64,000 bases of DNA. Source: CAVQBP01 sp963848195 (GTDB lineage Bacteria; Bacteroidota; Ignavibacteria; Ignavibacteriales; Ignavibacteriaceae). Numbering within the stretch: position 1 is the stretch's first letter; every line of letters starts with the position of its first letter. Under the pieces are notes generated by a model. It was not told where the DNA came from. It made no database searches and was given only the letters and a program-made list of their open reading frames with translations. Both the position numbers and the translations under genes were made by a program. This document shows, in pieces, positions 33,233-41,853 of this stretch. The stretch is taken from contig CAWKCY010000019.1 of NCBI GenBank assembly GCA_963848195.1, forward strand, positions 1-64,000, read 5' to 3'.

Positions 33233-33457
33233 ACCGGAAGAATTTTCTCATAAAATTTTATTTTATTAATATACAAATTTAAGAAATTAAAATACGGGAA
33301 ATTACATTTTTGCATACCCCTTTAATCCACACTCATTTAGAGAAACTGAGTGGTTCACATACTTGACACAGAAGATTTATGATAGAACAGACAAGAATGT
33401 CTATTTTACATATAAAAGCTTTTTGGTCAACCCTGTTATAATAATTTATGACTTATT

Positions 33458-33703
33458 TTACGGAATGATCTGTTCACCTTTTTTATTCAAGGCAATTAAT
33501 GCATCAACCGGGCAAACAGAGCATGCTTCCACCAGTCTTTCATGTTCTATTTCCATGAAATCTACTTTAAAGGAACATATTCTTTCATCATCCAATTCAA
33601 AAACTTCAGGGGCAACCTTGATACAATTGCCAGTTGCAATACAAGTTGATCTATCAATTTTAATTTTTAAGTCACTAATATTTTGTTCAATAAAGTCTTC
33701 CAT
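33458..33703 (-). CDS. Single-cluster ferredoxin, 81 aa
   Basis: Cysteines occur as CIATGNCIKVAPEVFELDDE and in the C-terminal ACSVCPVDAL. The first motif is C-x5-C with Thr where the second cysteine of a 4Fe-4S ferredoxin would be, so a 3Fe-4S cluster is likely, as in the ferredoxins that feed cytochromes P450. It is a cytoplasmic electron carrier. No dedicated partner enzyme is visible next to it. Confidence 0.82.
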   Translation of the reverse strand: MEDFIEQNISDLKIKIDRSTCIATGNCIKVAPEVFELDDERICSFKVDFMEIEHERLVEACSVCPVDALIALNKKGEQIIP

Positions 33704-33748
33704 AGAGCACAGCTGAAAAAGGTATATGGATATACTGGATATATAGTA

Positions 33749-34552
33749 TCATTTATAATATTTCATTGCTTCCGGGATTTCATTTTTAATATCATTGATC
33801 CTTGTTTGGTCAGCGGGGTGATCGCTTAAGAATTCAGGAGGTTTGCTGCCGGTATTTTGAGACATCATTCTTTCCCAAAAAGTAACGGCGCCATTCGGAT
33901 CATAGCCTGCCATCGACATAAAAATTAAGCCAAGGTGATCTGCTTCACTTTCTTGAGTACGGCTGAAAGGGAGCAGAACACCAACTTGAGCACCAACACC
34001 GTAAGCAGCCATGAATATCTGCTGAGTTTGTTCGGGTTTACTCTTCAAAGCCTCCTGTAAAGCAACACCACCCAATTGAGCAATTAAAGCCTGACTCATT
34101 CTTTCATCGCCATGCTTGGCAACAGCGTGAGAAATTTCATGCCCCAATACAACTGCTAAACCATTTTCATCCTGAGTAATAGGAAGAATACCGGTATAAA
34201 CAACAACTTTCCCACCTGGCATACACCAAGCGTTTATTTCACTGCTTTCAATAAGATGGAACTCCCATTTATAATTTTGAACTTCATTCCCCATACCATT
34301 ATCCGTTAAATACTTTTCAACAGCAGAAGCAATCCTCTCACCTACTTTTTTAACGAGAGCTATTTTCTGGGGATCGTTGCTTTCTTTGTTGTCTTTTAAG
34401 AACTGGTCATATTGTGAAAAACTCATTGAAAGCATTTGACTTTCCGGGATTAAACTTAACTGTTTTCTTCCGGTTATAGGAACGGTACTGCATGAAACTA
34501 CAAAGAAGGAAGCGACTATTAGCAGTAATAAAGTAATTTTAATTAGCCTCAT
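33749..34552 (-). CDS. M48-family zinc metalloprotease lipoprotein, 267 aa
   Basis: I start it at the ATG at 34552, which has GGAGA upstream and opens a lipoprotein signal peptide (LIVASFFVVSCS lipobox). The catalytic motif HEISH is in VVLGHEISHAVAKHGDERMS and the third zinc ligand is the glutamate in FSRTQESEADHLGLIFM. This is the YfgC/BepA-LoiP type of periplasmic protease that helps outer-membrane quality control. A longer frame to 34657 lacks a signal peptide at its front. Confidence 0.85.
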   Translation of the reverse strand: MRLIKITLLLLIVASFFVVSCSTVPITGRKQLSLIPESQMLSMSFSQYDQFLKDNKESNDPQKIALVKKVGERIASAVEKYLTDNGMGNEVQNYKWEFHLIESSEINAWCMPGGKVVVYTGILPITQDENGLAVVLGHEISHAVAKHGDERMSQALIAQLGGVALQEALKSKPEQTQQIFMAAYGVGAQVGVLLPFSRTQESEADHLGLIFMSMAGYDPNGAVTFWERMMSQNTGSKPPEFLSDHPADQTRINDIKNEIPEAMKYYK

Positions 34553-34640
34553 ATATTCTCCATTATAAATTTTATTTAAATATAATGATAAAAATGAGAA
34601 ACGCATGTTATTTACAACCATTTTACAGAGCCGGACGTTT

Positions 34641-34919
34641 TCAAATTCTTTCGGCAATATATTCTGCGTAAAATTTTTCCCACTCTGCTTTTGATTTCGA
34701 TTTATCTCTTTCCTTCTCAGCGGAAAGTATCAGATATACTAATTCACTTTTAGTAATTTTCTTTTCAATCAGGCCAGCAATTTTATCTTTAAGATAACCT
34801 GCATACCATAGTGGCCATTCAGCGTCCTGGCCATTGGATTCAATAAAGGCTTGATGATGCTCTTTTCCTGTTTCACTCAGTAATTCTTGAAGCTTCTGAA
34901 TTAATGTATCCTCTGCCAT
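34641..34919 (-). CDS. Conserved small soluble protein, 92 aa, function unknown
   Basis: The protein is helical with a conserved-looking centre HHQAFIESNGQDAEWPLWYA and a C-terminal helix rich in Lys/Glu (SAEKERDKSKSKAEWEKFYA). I know similar short proteins from varied bacteria but no function. It precedes the M48 protease gene on the same strand. Confidence 0.6.
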   Translation of the reverse strand: MAEDTLIQKLQELLSETGKEHHQAFIESNGQDAEWPLWYAGYLKDKIAGLIEKKITKSELVYLILSAEKERDKSKSKAEWEKFYAEYIAERI

Positions 34920-35187
34920 TGGATCATCTCCAAAAATATTTTATCTCAAATATTAATATATGGATTCAGAAACATTAATTGAACAATTATTTTTCTTCTT
35001 TTGCGATATAAATAAGATAAATGTTAATATAGTGCAGCAGCATTAACAAAAGAATTAATAATAGGATGATGCTTATTTAATAAGGAGGATCTTTCCGGTT
35101 GAAATAATGCAGCAACAAAGAAAAGATGATTTTGATATTAAAGAAGTCATCTTTATTACTAATCTTCAATTTTTCTTGCTGAAATTA

Positions 35188-36174
35188 TCATCTATTAACT
35201 GTTTTCATTCCGGCTTCAGCATAGCGGCTGCCTTCTGCTGCACCGATAGGCATAATTTCTTCTATCTCTTCCAATTCATCTTGGGTTAGTTTTATTTCAA
35301 CAGCCTTAACATTTTCATTCAGATATTTTACATGCTTTGTCCCGGGAATGGGGACAATATCATTCCCTTGAGCCAGCACCCATGCAAGTGCAAGCTGAGC
35401 TGGAGTAACACCTTTTCTTTTTGCTATTTCTTCAACTTTATCAACAAGGTCAAGATTCTTTTGAAAATTTTCTCCCTGAAATCTTGGGGAATGACGTCTA
35501 AAATCGTTTTCCTCTAAATCATCAACAGATTTAATTTTTCCGCATAAAAATCCTCTGCCAAGAGGACTGTATGCAACAAAGCCAATCCCGAGTTCACGAA
35601 CAGTAGACAAAATTTCTTCTTCCGGTTCTCTTGACCAAAGAGAGTACTCGGTTTGTAAAGCAGAAATAGGCGCTGCAGAATTTGCACGCCGTATGGTTTC
35701 TGGAGCAGCTTCAGATATTCCAATAAACCTAATTTTTCCAGCTTTAATTAAGTCAGACATAGCACCAACAGTTTCTTCAACTGGTACAGTGGGATCGATT
35801 CTATGCTGATAATACAAATCGATATGGTCAATTCCCAAACGTTTAAGGGAAGCATCACAGGCAGAACGTACATATTCAGGTTTTCCATTTACTCCTCTTT
35901 GAGAAGGATCCGCGCCTCTTTGAATACCGAATTTCGTAGCTAAAACAACTTTATCCCTTCTGTCTGCTATAGCTTTACCAACAAGTTTTTCGTTTGTATA
36001 AGGACCATACATATCGGCAGTGTCTAGAAAATTTATTCCAAGTTCCAAAGCACGGTGAATAGTTGCGATTGACTCCTTTTCATCACCGGTTCCATAGAAT
36101 TCAGACATACCCATACAACCTAAACCAATTGCTGATACTTCAAGGCCATGGGAACCTAATCTTCTTTTTTCCAT
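35188..36174 (-). CDS. Aldo/keto reductase, 328 aa
   Basis: The TIM-barrel NADPH-dependent oxidoreductase signature is complete: GLGCMGMSEFYGTGDEKESI, catalytic DTADMYGPYTNEKLVGKAIA (Asp, Tyr), lysine in KVVLATKFG, and the histidine in DLYYQHRIDPTVPVEETVGA. It is of the YakC/plant AKR13 type that reduces aldehydes or ketones. The ATG at 36174 with GGAGAT upstream is preferred over the longer start at 36207. Confidence 0.88.
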   Translation of the reverse strand: MEKRRLGSHGLEVSAIGLGCMGMSEFYGTGDEKESIATIHRALELGINFLDTADMYGPYTNEKLVGKAIADRRDKVVLATKFGIQRGADPSQRGVNGKPEYVRSACDASLKRLGIDHIDLYYQHRIDPTVPVEETVGAMSDLIKAGKIRFIGISEAAPETIRRANSAAPISALQTEYSLWSREPEEEILSTVRELGIGFVAYSPLGRGFLCGKIKSVDDLEENDFRRHSPRFQGENFQKNLDLVDKVEEIAKRKGVTPAQLALAWVLAQGNDIVPIPGTKHVKYLNENVKAVEIKLTQDELEEIEEIMPIGAAEGSRYAEAGMKTVNR

Positions 36175-36353
36175 CTTTATCTCCATAATTAATATTTTAA
36201 GAATCAATGTTTAAAATAAATATCATCGAGCCGGGAGGTTATGATTGAAAACAAAATCTATGTATCTAAGATAAATGAGGCTAAAGATTCTTTCTATTTC
36301 CTTTACTTTTTCATCAATTCACTAAAGAGTCTGAGTGAATATTCAATTTGTAG

Positions 36354-36425
36354 AGCGATTCTCCGAATCGCTAATGCTAATTTTGATTGAATTTATAATA
36401 AGTTAAACGAAACAGAGTTTCGTTT
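36354..36425. repeat. Two short palindromes of the GCGAnnCTCCGnnTCGC family
   Basis: AGCGATTCTCCGAATCGCT at 36354-36372 has the same scaffold as the 9672-9818 palindromes but with the stem bases AA/TT swapped to TT/AA, so pairing is kept. AAACGAAACAGAGTTTCGTTT at 36405-36425 is a looser relative. Both lie in the 380-base gap between the aldo/keto reductase and the metallophosphoesterase; the rest of the gap shows nothing. Confidence 0.6.
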
Positions 36426-36554
36426 TACACTTTTCACGCAGCCTCTAAATTGAACTGCAATTGAAAGTGAGGTTTATGTGAACCTTTAATTAAATTAAGG
36501 TTTAAGAAATAATTTTGGTAAATTTACTGATATTTAAATTTAAAAAATCTATAT

Positions 36555-37700
36555 ATGGTTATATTCTTTTCAATTTTCTTTACGCTTTATGCGGTTTTAA
36601 ATTATTATATTTTTATCAGGGGCTGGCAGGCATTAGAAGGTTTTCCACATTTGAGAATTTTATATTTGATTATTTTTCTAATTTTGTCCCTTTCTTATAT
36701 TGCTGCAAAATTCTTAGTATCTTATTTGCCTTTATACTTTTATAATGTAGTGTTATGGATAGGCTCTTTCTGGTTCGCTTTAATGTTATACTTTTTTTTA
36801 TTCATAGTATTGTTGGATTTTACCCGTCTGATTAACCTGGGACTTGATTTCTTTCCTAATAATATTAAAGAACATTATTTGCTTACCAAACAAATTGCTG
36901 CTATAATAATTTTATTTGTAGTTACAGTAATAATAATTTTCGGATTTATAAATACAAGAAACATCAGGACTAAAACATTAAACATTGAAATTTCAAGGAA
37001 AGAATGCAAACTGGACAGACTTAATGTGGTTTTAGTAAGTGACATTCATTTATCACCAATGGATGGAGAATCATTACTTTCAAAAATTGTGACTAGAATT
37101 AATAGTTTGAACCCTGACATTATATTTTTTGCAGGAGATATAGTAGACGATAAACCATCGGTTTTAAACGGAAATAATATAGGTTCATCTTTTCTAAAAT
37201 TAAAATCAAGGTACGGCATTTATTCCTCAACAGGTAATCATGAATTTATAACCGGAATAAAAGAATCAGAGAAATATATTGAAGATTTCAAATTAAATCT
37301 TTTAAGAGATTCCTCTGTTAGAATAGATGAGGGATTTATAATAGCTGCAAGGGATGACAGGAGCAAAAGAAGCTTTACCGGAGAGGAAAGACTACCTCTT
37401 GAGAAGATTATTAATGAAACGGATAAAAAATATCCTATAATTTTGATGGATCATACGCCATTTGGATTAGACGAAGCAGAAAGAAACGGTGTTGCTCTTC
37501 AATTATCAGGGCATGTACATAATGGTCAATTATTTCCTTTAAATTTTATTACCAATATGATATATGAAAAAGGCTGGGGATATCTCAAAAAAGGAGATAC
37601 ACAATTTTACGTATCCTGCGGAGTAGGAACATGGGGGCCACCGGTCAGGACAGGGAGTTATCCGGAAATAGTTAACCTTAAAATAAAATTTATAGATTAA
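36555..37700 (+). CDS. Membrane-anchored metallophosphoesterase (YaeI-like), 381 aa
   Basis: Four membrane helices fill residues 1-125. The catalytic domain begins near 150 and shows all calcineurin-like motifs: VSDIHLSP (DxH), FFAGDIVDD (GD), STGNHEF (GNHE), MDHTP and LSGHVHNGQLFP (GHxH). Family members of this layout act on UDP-diacylglucosamine-like or other phosphate esters near the membrane. Substrate is not known. Confidence 0.85.
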   Translation: MVIFFSIFFTLYAVLNYYIFIRGWQALEGFPHLRILYLIIFLILSLSYIAAKFLVSYLPLYFYNVVLWIGSFWFALMLYFFLFIVLLDFTRLINLGLDFFPNNIKEHYLLTKQIAAIIILFVVTVIIIFGFINTRNIRTKTLNIEISRKECKLDRLNVVLVSDIHLSPMDGESLLSKIVTRINSLNPDIIFFAGDIVDDKPSVLNGNNIGSSFLKLKSRYGIYSSTGNHEFITGIKESEKYIEDFKLNLLRDSSVRIDEGFIIAARDDRSKRSFTGEERLPLEKIINETDKKYPIILMDHTPFGLDEAERNGVALQLSGHVHNGQLFPLNFITNMIYEKGWGYLKKGDTQFYVSCGVGTWGPPVRTGSYPEIVNLKIKFID

Positions 37701-37770
37701 TATGAGCATTTAAATTTAATATTATCAAAAAAAGCTTTAAATTCTTTTAATCAAAAATAGATTTATTTGC

Positions 37771-37920
37771 TGAAGTTACGCAAGATGAAAATTCTATAAC
37801 AAAAATGAAAAGAAATATATTTCAAAGGGTGCAAAATTTAAACATTAGATTCTTCCCCGCAAAAAGCGGGACAAGCACCCCACTTTGTTCCGTTCAGAAT
37901 AACGATATTGCCTAACTTCA
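37771..37920. repeat. MITE-like element with TGAAGTTACGCAA termini, copy 1
   Basis: TGAAGTTACGCAA at 37771-37783 and TTGCCTAACTTCA at 37908-37920 are inverted termini with one mismatch. Inside are GGTGCAAAATTTAAACATTA, AGATTCTTC and TTTGTTCCGTTCAGAATAAC, also found in the copy at 63265-63395. No coding sequence is present. Confidence 0.7.
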
Positions 37921-37975
37921 ATTAGTTAATTGTTTTTTAAATACTAAAAATTTTAATTTGCAATAGTAAAAGCTT

Positions 37976-39238
37976 ATGGAAATCTTAGATATCAGTTATG
38001 AAAAATATAAATTAAGCAATGGAATGGAGGTAATACTCCACAAAAATGATATTCTTCCATTAGTTTCGGTAAATATCTGGTATAAGGTTGGTTCGGCAAA
38101 TGAGAAAAAGGGGAAAACAGGCTTAGCCCATTTATTTGAACATATGATGTTTCAAGGTTCTAAAAATGTTCCTAAAGAGATGCATTTTCGTTACATACAG
38201 GAATCGGGAGGCACATTAAACGGCTCAACAACCTCTGACCGGACTAATTATTTTGAAAAGGTTCCTTCCAATTTTTTAGAATTAATATTATGGCTTGAGT
38301 CGGATAGGATGGGATTTTTGCTTCCCGCTTTAACTCAGGAAAAGCTTAATAATCAAAAAGATGTAGTCAGCAATGAAAGACTTGAAAGATATGACAATCA
38401 GCCATACGGACTGGCATGGGAATTATTAATAACCCATCTATTCCCAGAAGGCCATCCATACAGTTGGCCCACAATTGGATTTATGGATGATATAAAAAGC
38501 TATTCACTTGATGATGTCAGTAATTTTTTCAAAAAATATTATTCGCCTTCTAATGCAAGCCTGGTTATTGCAGGTTCATTTGATACCGAAAAAGTGAAAA
38601 GTTTAATAGAAAAATATTTCGGGAGCATTATAGGTCCAAATTCATTAAAACCTTTGAAAAATTCAATACCGGTCTTACATGAAAATATTTTACTGGAGAA
38701 AAAGGAAGATGTTCAACTAGAGCGCTTACATCTTGCATGGCATTCAGATCCTGCATACGGCAATGATGATGCTGCTCTTGATGTTTTAAGCGATATTGTT
38801 TCCGGTTCAAAGAATTCAAGATTATATAAAAATCTTGTTTTTGAAAAGGAGATTGCACAGAGTGTTTCGGTTTTTCAATATTCCGGAAAACTCACAGGCA
38901 GTTTTATTATTATTGCGACAGCTAAACCTGGTATTCATTCGGAACAATTAAAAGAAGAGATATTTAAAGAATTAGATAATATTAAAGTAAATAAAGTAAC
39001 CGAAAAAGAATTAACCAAATCTAAGAATGGAATCAAATCAAATTTCATCTATTCGCTGCAAAATTTAGACAGTATTGCCGATCAACTTAATTCCTATAAT
39101 TATTTCATGAATGAACCCAATTATTTTACCGAAGATTTAAAGAGATATGAAAATGTAGATGCAGATATAATCAGCAGCTGCATTGAAAAATATTTAACCA
39201 AACCATATGTAGAATTAAAAATATTGCCATCAAAATAG
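37976..39238 (+). CDS. M16 family zinc peptidase (active subunit), 420 aa
   Basis: The inverted zinc motif HxxEH appears as GLAHLFEHMMFQGSKNVPKE near residue 55, with the downstream zinc glutamate about 75 residues later in a typical position (NNQKDVVSNERLERYDNQPY). This marks a pitrilysin/PqqL-like processing peptidase. It lacks a signal peptide. The next gene encodes a second M16 protein without the motif, so the two likely form the usual active/inactive heterodimer. Confidence 0.88.
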   Translation: MEILDISYEKYKLSNGMEVILHKNDILPLVSVNIWYKVGSANEKKGKTGLAHLFEHMMFQGSKNVPKEMHFRYIQESGGTLNGSTTSDRTNYFEKVPSNFLELILWLESDRMGFLLPALTQEKLNNQKDVVSNERLERYDNQPYGLAWELLITHLFPEGHPYSWPTIGFMDDIKSYSLDDVSNFFKKYYSPSNASLVIAGSFDTEKVKSLIEKYFGSIIGPNSLKPLKNSIPVLHENILLEKKEDVQLERLHLAWHSDPAYGNDDAALDVLSDIVSGSKNSRLYKNLVFEKEIAQSVSVFQYSGKLTGSFIIIATAKPGIHSEQLKEEIFKELDNIKVNKVTEKELTKSKNGIKSNFIYSLQNLDSIADQLNSYNYFMNEPNYFTEDLKRYENVDADIISSCIEKYLTKPYVELKILPSK

Positions 39239-39245
39239 ATATATT

Positions 39246-40601
39246 ATGAATTCAATTAACAGAAGTACAAAACCATTACCATCTGAAGAAATAGATTTTT
39301 CACTCCCTGAAATTCAAACTTTTTCATTAGACAACAAACTGAAAGTATTTTTTGTCCAGAAAAACGATTTGCCAATACTTCAGGTAAATATGATTGTTGA
39401 TGCTGGAAACAAATATGATCCTAATGATAAAAAGGGGCTGGCAAATTTAACATCTATGCTGATAGATGAGGGGGCCGGGAATTATGATTCATTAGAATTG
39501 AGTGATGAGTTCGATAGTCTTGGTTCTCATTTTAGTATAGGTACAAGTGAGGATAATATTTTTTTATCTCTTCAGACTTTAAAAGAAAACTTTGAGAGGT
39601 CGCTGGATTTATTTTCAATGGTCGTAACAAAGCCGCATTTAAATGTTAAGGATTTTGAACGTGAAAGAAGAAAAGTTCTAATAAAAATTTTGCAGTTGAA
39701 AGATGAGCCTGACCAAATAGCGGACGGAGCATATGAATATTTAGTTTTCGGTAAAGATAATCCATATTCTTCACTCATACTTGGTGAAGAAAAAACAGTA
39801 AACAATATTTCCAATGAAGATATAAAGCTTTTTTATAATTTATATTTCAAACCGGATAATTCAGCTTTAGTTGTTGTTGGTGATTCGAATGCCAGTGAAT
39901 TAAAAGAAAACTTAAACCTGATGCTTACAAAATGGAAACCTGAAAAAGTTCAAGATCTAACTGTTAATGAAAGTCAAAAAAACAGGGCGCAAATTTATCT
40001 TATCCATAAAGAAGGGGCTGTACAGAGTGAAATAAGGATCGGTCATTTGACTTCGGAGAGAAATGAAAAAGATTATTATTCCAAAGCACTATTAAATAAT
40101 ATATTAGGGGGACAATTTTCAAGCAGAATAAACTTAAATTTGCGTGAAGATAAAGGCTATACTTACGGTGCTTCTTCAAGATTTACTTACTATAAACAAT
40201 CAGCTCATTTTATAGTCTCAACATCTGTAGGTTCTGAAAATACCGGAAATGCAGTGAAAGAGATAATAAATGAACTCCATTCAATCAGAGAGGGAGCTAA
40301 AGAGAAAGAACTGGATTTCGCCAAGTCATCAACTATTAGAAGATATCCGGCAAATTTCGAAACAAATAAGCAAATAGCAAGCGGTTTATCGGCAAAATAT
40401 ATTTTCTCACTGCCTGATGATTATTTAAATAATTTTATCGAAAGAATAAAAAGCGTTACTTTGAAAGAAGTAAAAGAAGCTGCGGAGAAAAATATTTTTC
40501 CTGAAGAATCAGTTATTCTTATCGTAGGAGATAAAGAGAAGGTTAGCGGTCAACTTGAAAGTTTGAATATGGGGGAGGTAAAAATGGTTGAATACCCATA
40601 A
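39246..40601 (+). CDS. M16 family peptidase-like protein (non-catalytic subunit), 451 aa
   Basis: The fold matches the M16 family, but at the site of HxxEH the sequence reads GLANLTSMLIDEGAGNYDSL, so zinc is not bound. The C-terminal substrate-binding motif is present: NLREDKGYTYGASSRFTYYK contains the conserved Arg/Tyr pair. It is the expected structural partner of the upstream peptidase, 7 bases away. Substrate peptides are unknown. Confidence 0.88.
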   Translation: MNSINRSTKPLPSEEIDFSLPEIQTFSLDNKLKVFFVQKNDLPILQVNMIVDAGNKYDPNDKKGLANLTSMLIDEGAGNYDSLELSDEFDSLGSHFSIGTSEDNIFLSLQTLKENFERSLDLFSMVVTKPHLNVKDFERERRKVLIKILQLKDEPDQIADGAYEYLVFGKDNPYSSLILGEEKTVNNISNEDIKLFYNLYFKPDNSALVVVGDSNASELKENLNLMLTKWKPEKVQDLTVNESQKNRAQIYLIHKEGAVQSEIRIGHLTSERNEKDYYSKALLNNILGGQFSSRINLNLREDKGYTYGASSRFTYYKQSAHFIVSTSVGSENTGNAVKEIINELHSIREGAKEKELDFAKSSTIRRYPANFETNKQIASGLSAKYIFSLPDDYLNNFIERIKSVTLKEVKEAAEKNIFPEESVILIVGDKEKVSGQLESLNMGEVKMVEYP

Positions 40602-40892
40602 AAAACGGGTTAGAATCACTTTTGTCAGACAGAAATTTTAATTGAACCCTCTAAATGAGAATAGCCACAAAGTCTCTAAGGCACAAAGTTACACAAAGTA
40701 GTTTTTGGCCCCTCCCTTATTTTCAATGAAACCTTATCATTTTTTAATTCTATCTTAATAAAATAATCACTTGAATTCGAATGTTACATCAGTTATCAAT
40801 TTTGTTACATAACTGGTAGAGAATACTTGAATAATTAAGGATTTTTGTAGCGGAGATAGGAACTATTAAAAGAATAATCGAAATTGATAAAG

Positions 40893-41309
40893 ATGAAATG
40901 GCTTAAGAATATCCTTATAACTTTTTTAATAATAATGACTTATACCGGGATTATATTTTCACAGGTTAATAGAGAATTGACGTTATTGTCAGAGAAAAAA
41001 GGAATAAAGGAAGAAAATTATTTAGCTGCATTAAATTCGGGAAATGAAGAAATAAGGATTAATAGTGCATATTTATTAGGAGAGTTGAAATCTCAGAAAG
41101 CAGTAGAACCATTAATGGATATGTTTAGAAAAGAAAAGGATGACGGTGCAAAATTAGTAGCTGCCTTATCATTATTGAAAATCGGAGATGCCCGTGGAGT
41201 ATTTTTAGTGAAAAGATCAATTGAATTTGGAGAAGACAGCGGTACTGCAATTATTTTACAACATTTATATAAAGACTATAGTTTAAGAAAAAAGGAATTA
41301 TTAGATTAA
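40893..41309 (+). CDS. Secreted HEAT-repeat protein, 138 aa
   Basis: A signal peptide (MKWLKNILITFLIIMTYTGI) is followed by about two HEAT-like repeats (RINSAYLLGELKSQKAVEPL, then GAKLVAALSLLKIGDARGVF). I start at the ATG at 40893; a TTG three codons upstream is less likely. Such proteins are scaffolds; a partner cannot be named. Confidence 0.72.
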   Translation: MKWLKNILITFLIIMTYTGIIFSQVNRELTLLSEKKGIKEENYLAALNSGNEEIRINSAYLLGELKSQKAVEPLMDMFRKEKDDGAKLVAALSLLKIGDARGVFLVKRSIEFGEDSGTAIILQHLYKDYSLRKKELLD

Positions 41310-41350
41310 AACCCATAGCCCAAGCACTATCCCTTCTCCTCTGGGGAGAG

Positions 41351-41379
41351 TACCTCACGTAACTGTGGGGTATTTTTTT
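41351..41379 (+). terminator. Rho-independent terminator after the HEAT-repeat gene
   Basis: TACCTCAC pairs with GTGGGGTA (one wobble) around a short loop, followed by seven Ts. It lies 41 bases past the stop codon. Confidence 0.65.
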
Positions 41380-41523
41380 ATGTGGCGTAGAGCATATTTA
41401 TAAATTTTAAAAATGCTTAATAAATGAAAAATTTATTGTTTTTTGAAAATAATAGTACTATTTTAAATTTACAGCTTTAAAAAGCTGTTTGTTTTATTAA
41501 TTATTTTTCTTAGAGGTAAGTTA

Positions 41524-41775
41524 GTGAGTACTAAACTTTTCGTAGGTTCACTTCCATGGGCAGTAAACGATGACACCTTGCGTTCTACATTTGAAACACA
41601 TGGAACGGTCGTTTCTGCAAAAGTGATTACCGATCGCCAGACCGGTAGATCTAGAGGTTTTGGTTTCGTTGAGATGGAATCAGAATCAGATGCAAGTCAA
41701 GCAATCCAGGCTCTTAATGGTTCCCAGCTAAACGGCAGAAGTATTATTGTTAGTGAGGCAAAACCAAAAAGTTAA
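41524..41775 (+). CDS. RRM-type RNA-binding protein, 83 aa
   Basis: A single RNA-recognition motif fills the protein: RNP2 is LFVGSLPW and RNP1 is RGFGFVEM. Such short proteins in Bacteroidota and cyanobacteria are abundant single-stranded RNA binders, often raised in the cold. The start is GTG at 41524, with GAGGTAAG upstream. A long leader of about 150 bases precedes it, possibly regulatory, and a strong terminator follows. Confidence 0.9.
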   Translation: MSTKLFVGSLPWAVNDDTLRSTFETHGTVVSAKVITDRQTGRSRGFGFVEMESESDASQAIQALNGSQLNGRSIIVSEAKPKS

Positions 41776-41801
41776 ACTATTCCCGCAGGACGTTGCTTTT
41801 T

Positions 41802-41830
41802 AAGCGCTCTTTTGAGCGCTTTTTTATTTT
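41802..41830 (+). terminator. Rho-independent terminator of the RRM gene
   Basis: AAGCGCTC/GAGCGCTT with a TTTT loop is followed by TTTTTATTTT. This is a strong terminator 26 bases past the stop. Confidence 0.9.
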
Positions 41831-41853
41831 AAACCGGATTATACAATATTTCT

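Noticed and set aside
35122..35154. Further short copy of the AAAGATG element (AAAGATGATTTTGATATTAA then AAGAAGTCATCTTT)
   Set aside because: Arms are only partly similar and the interior is missing, so chance in AT-rich DNA cannot be excluded.
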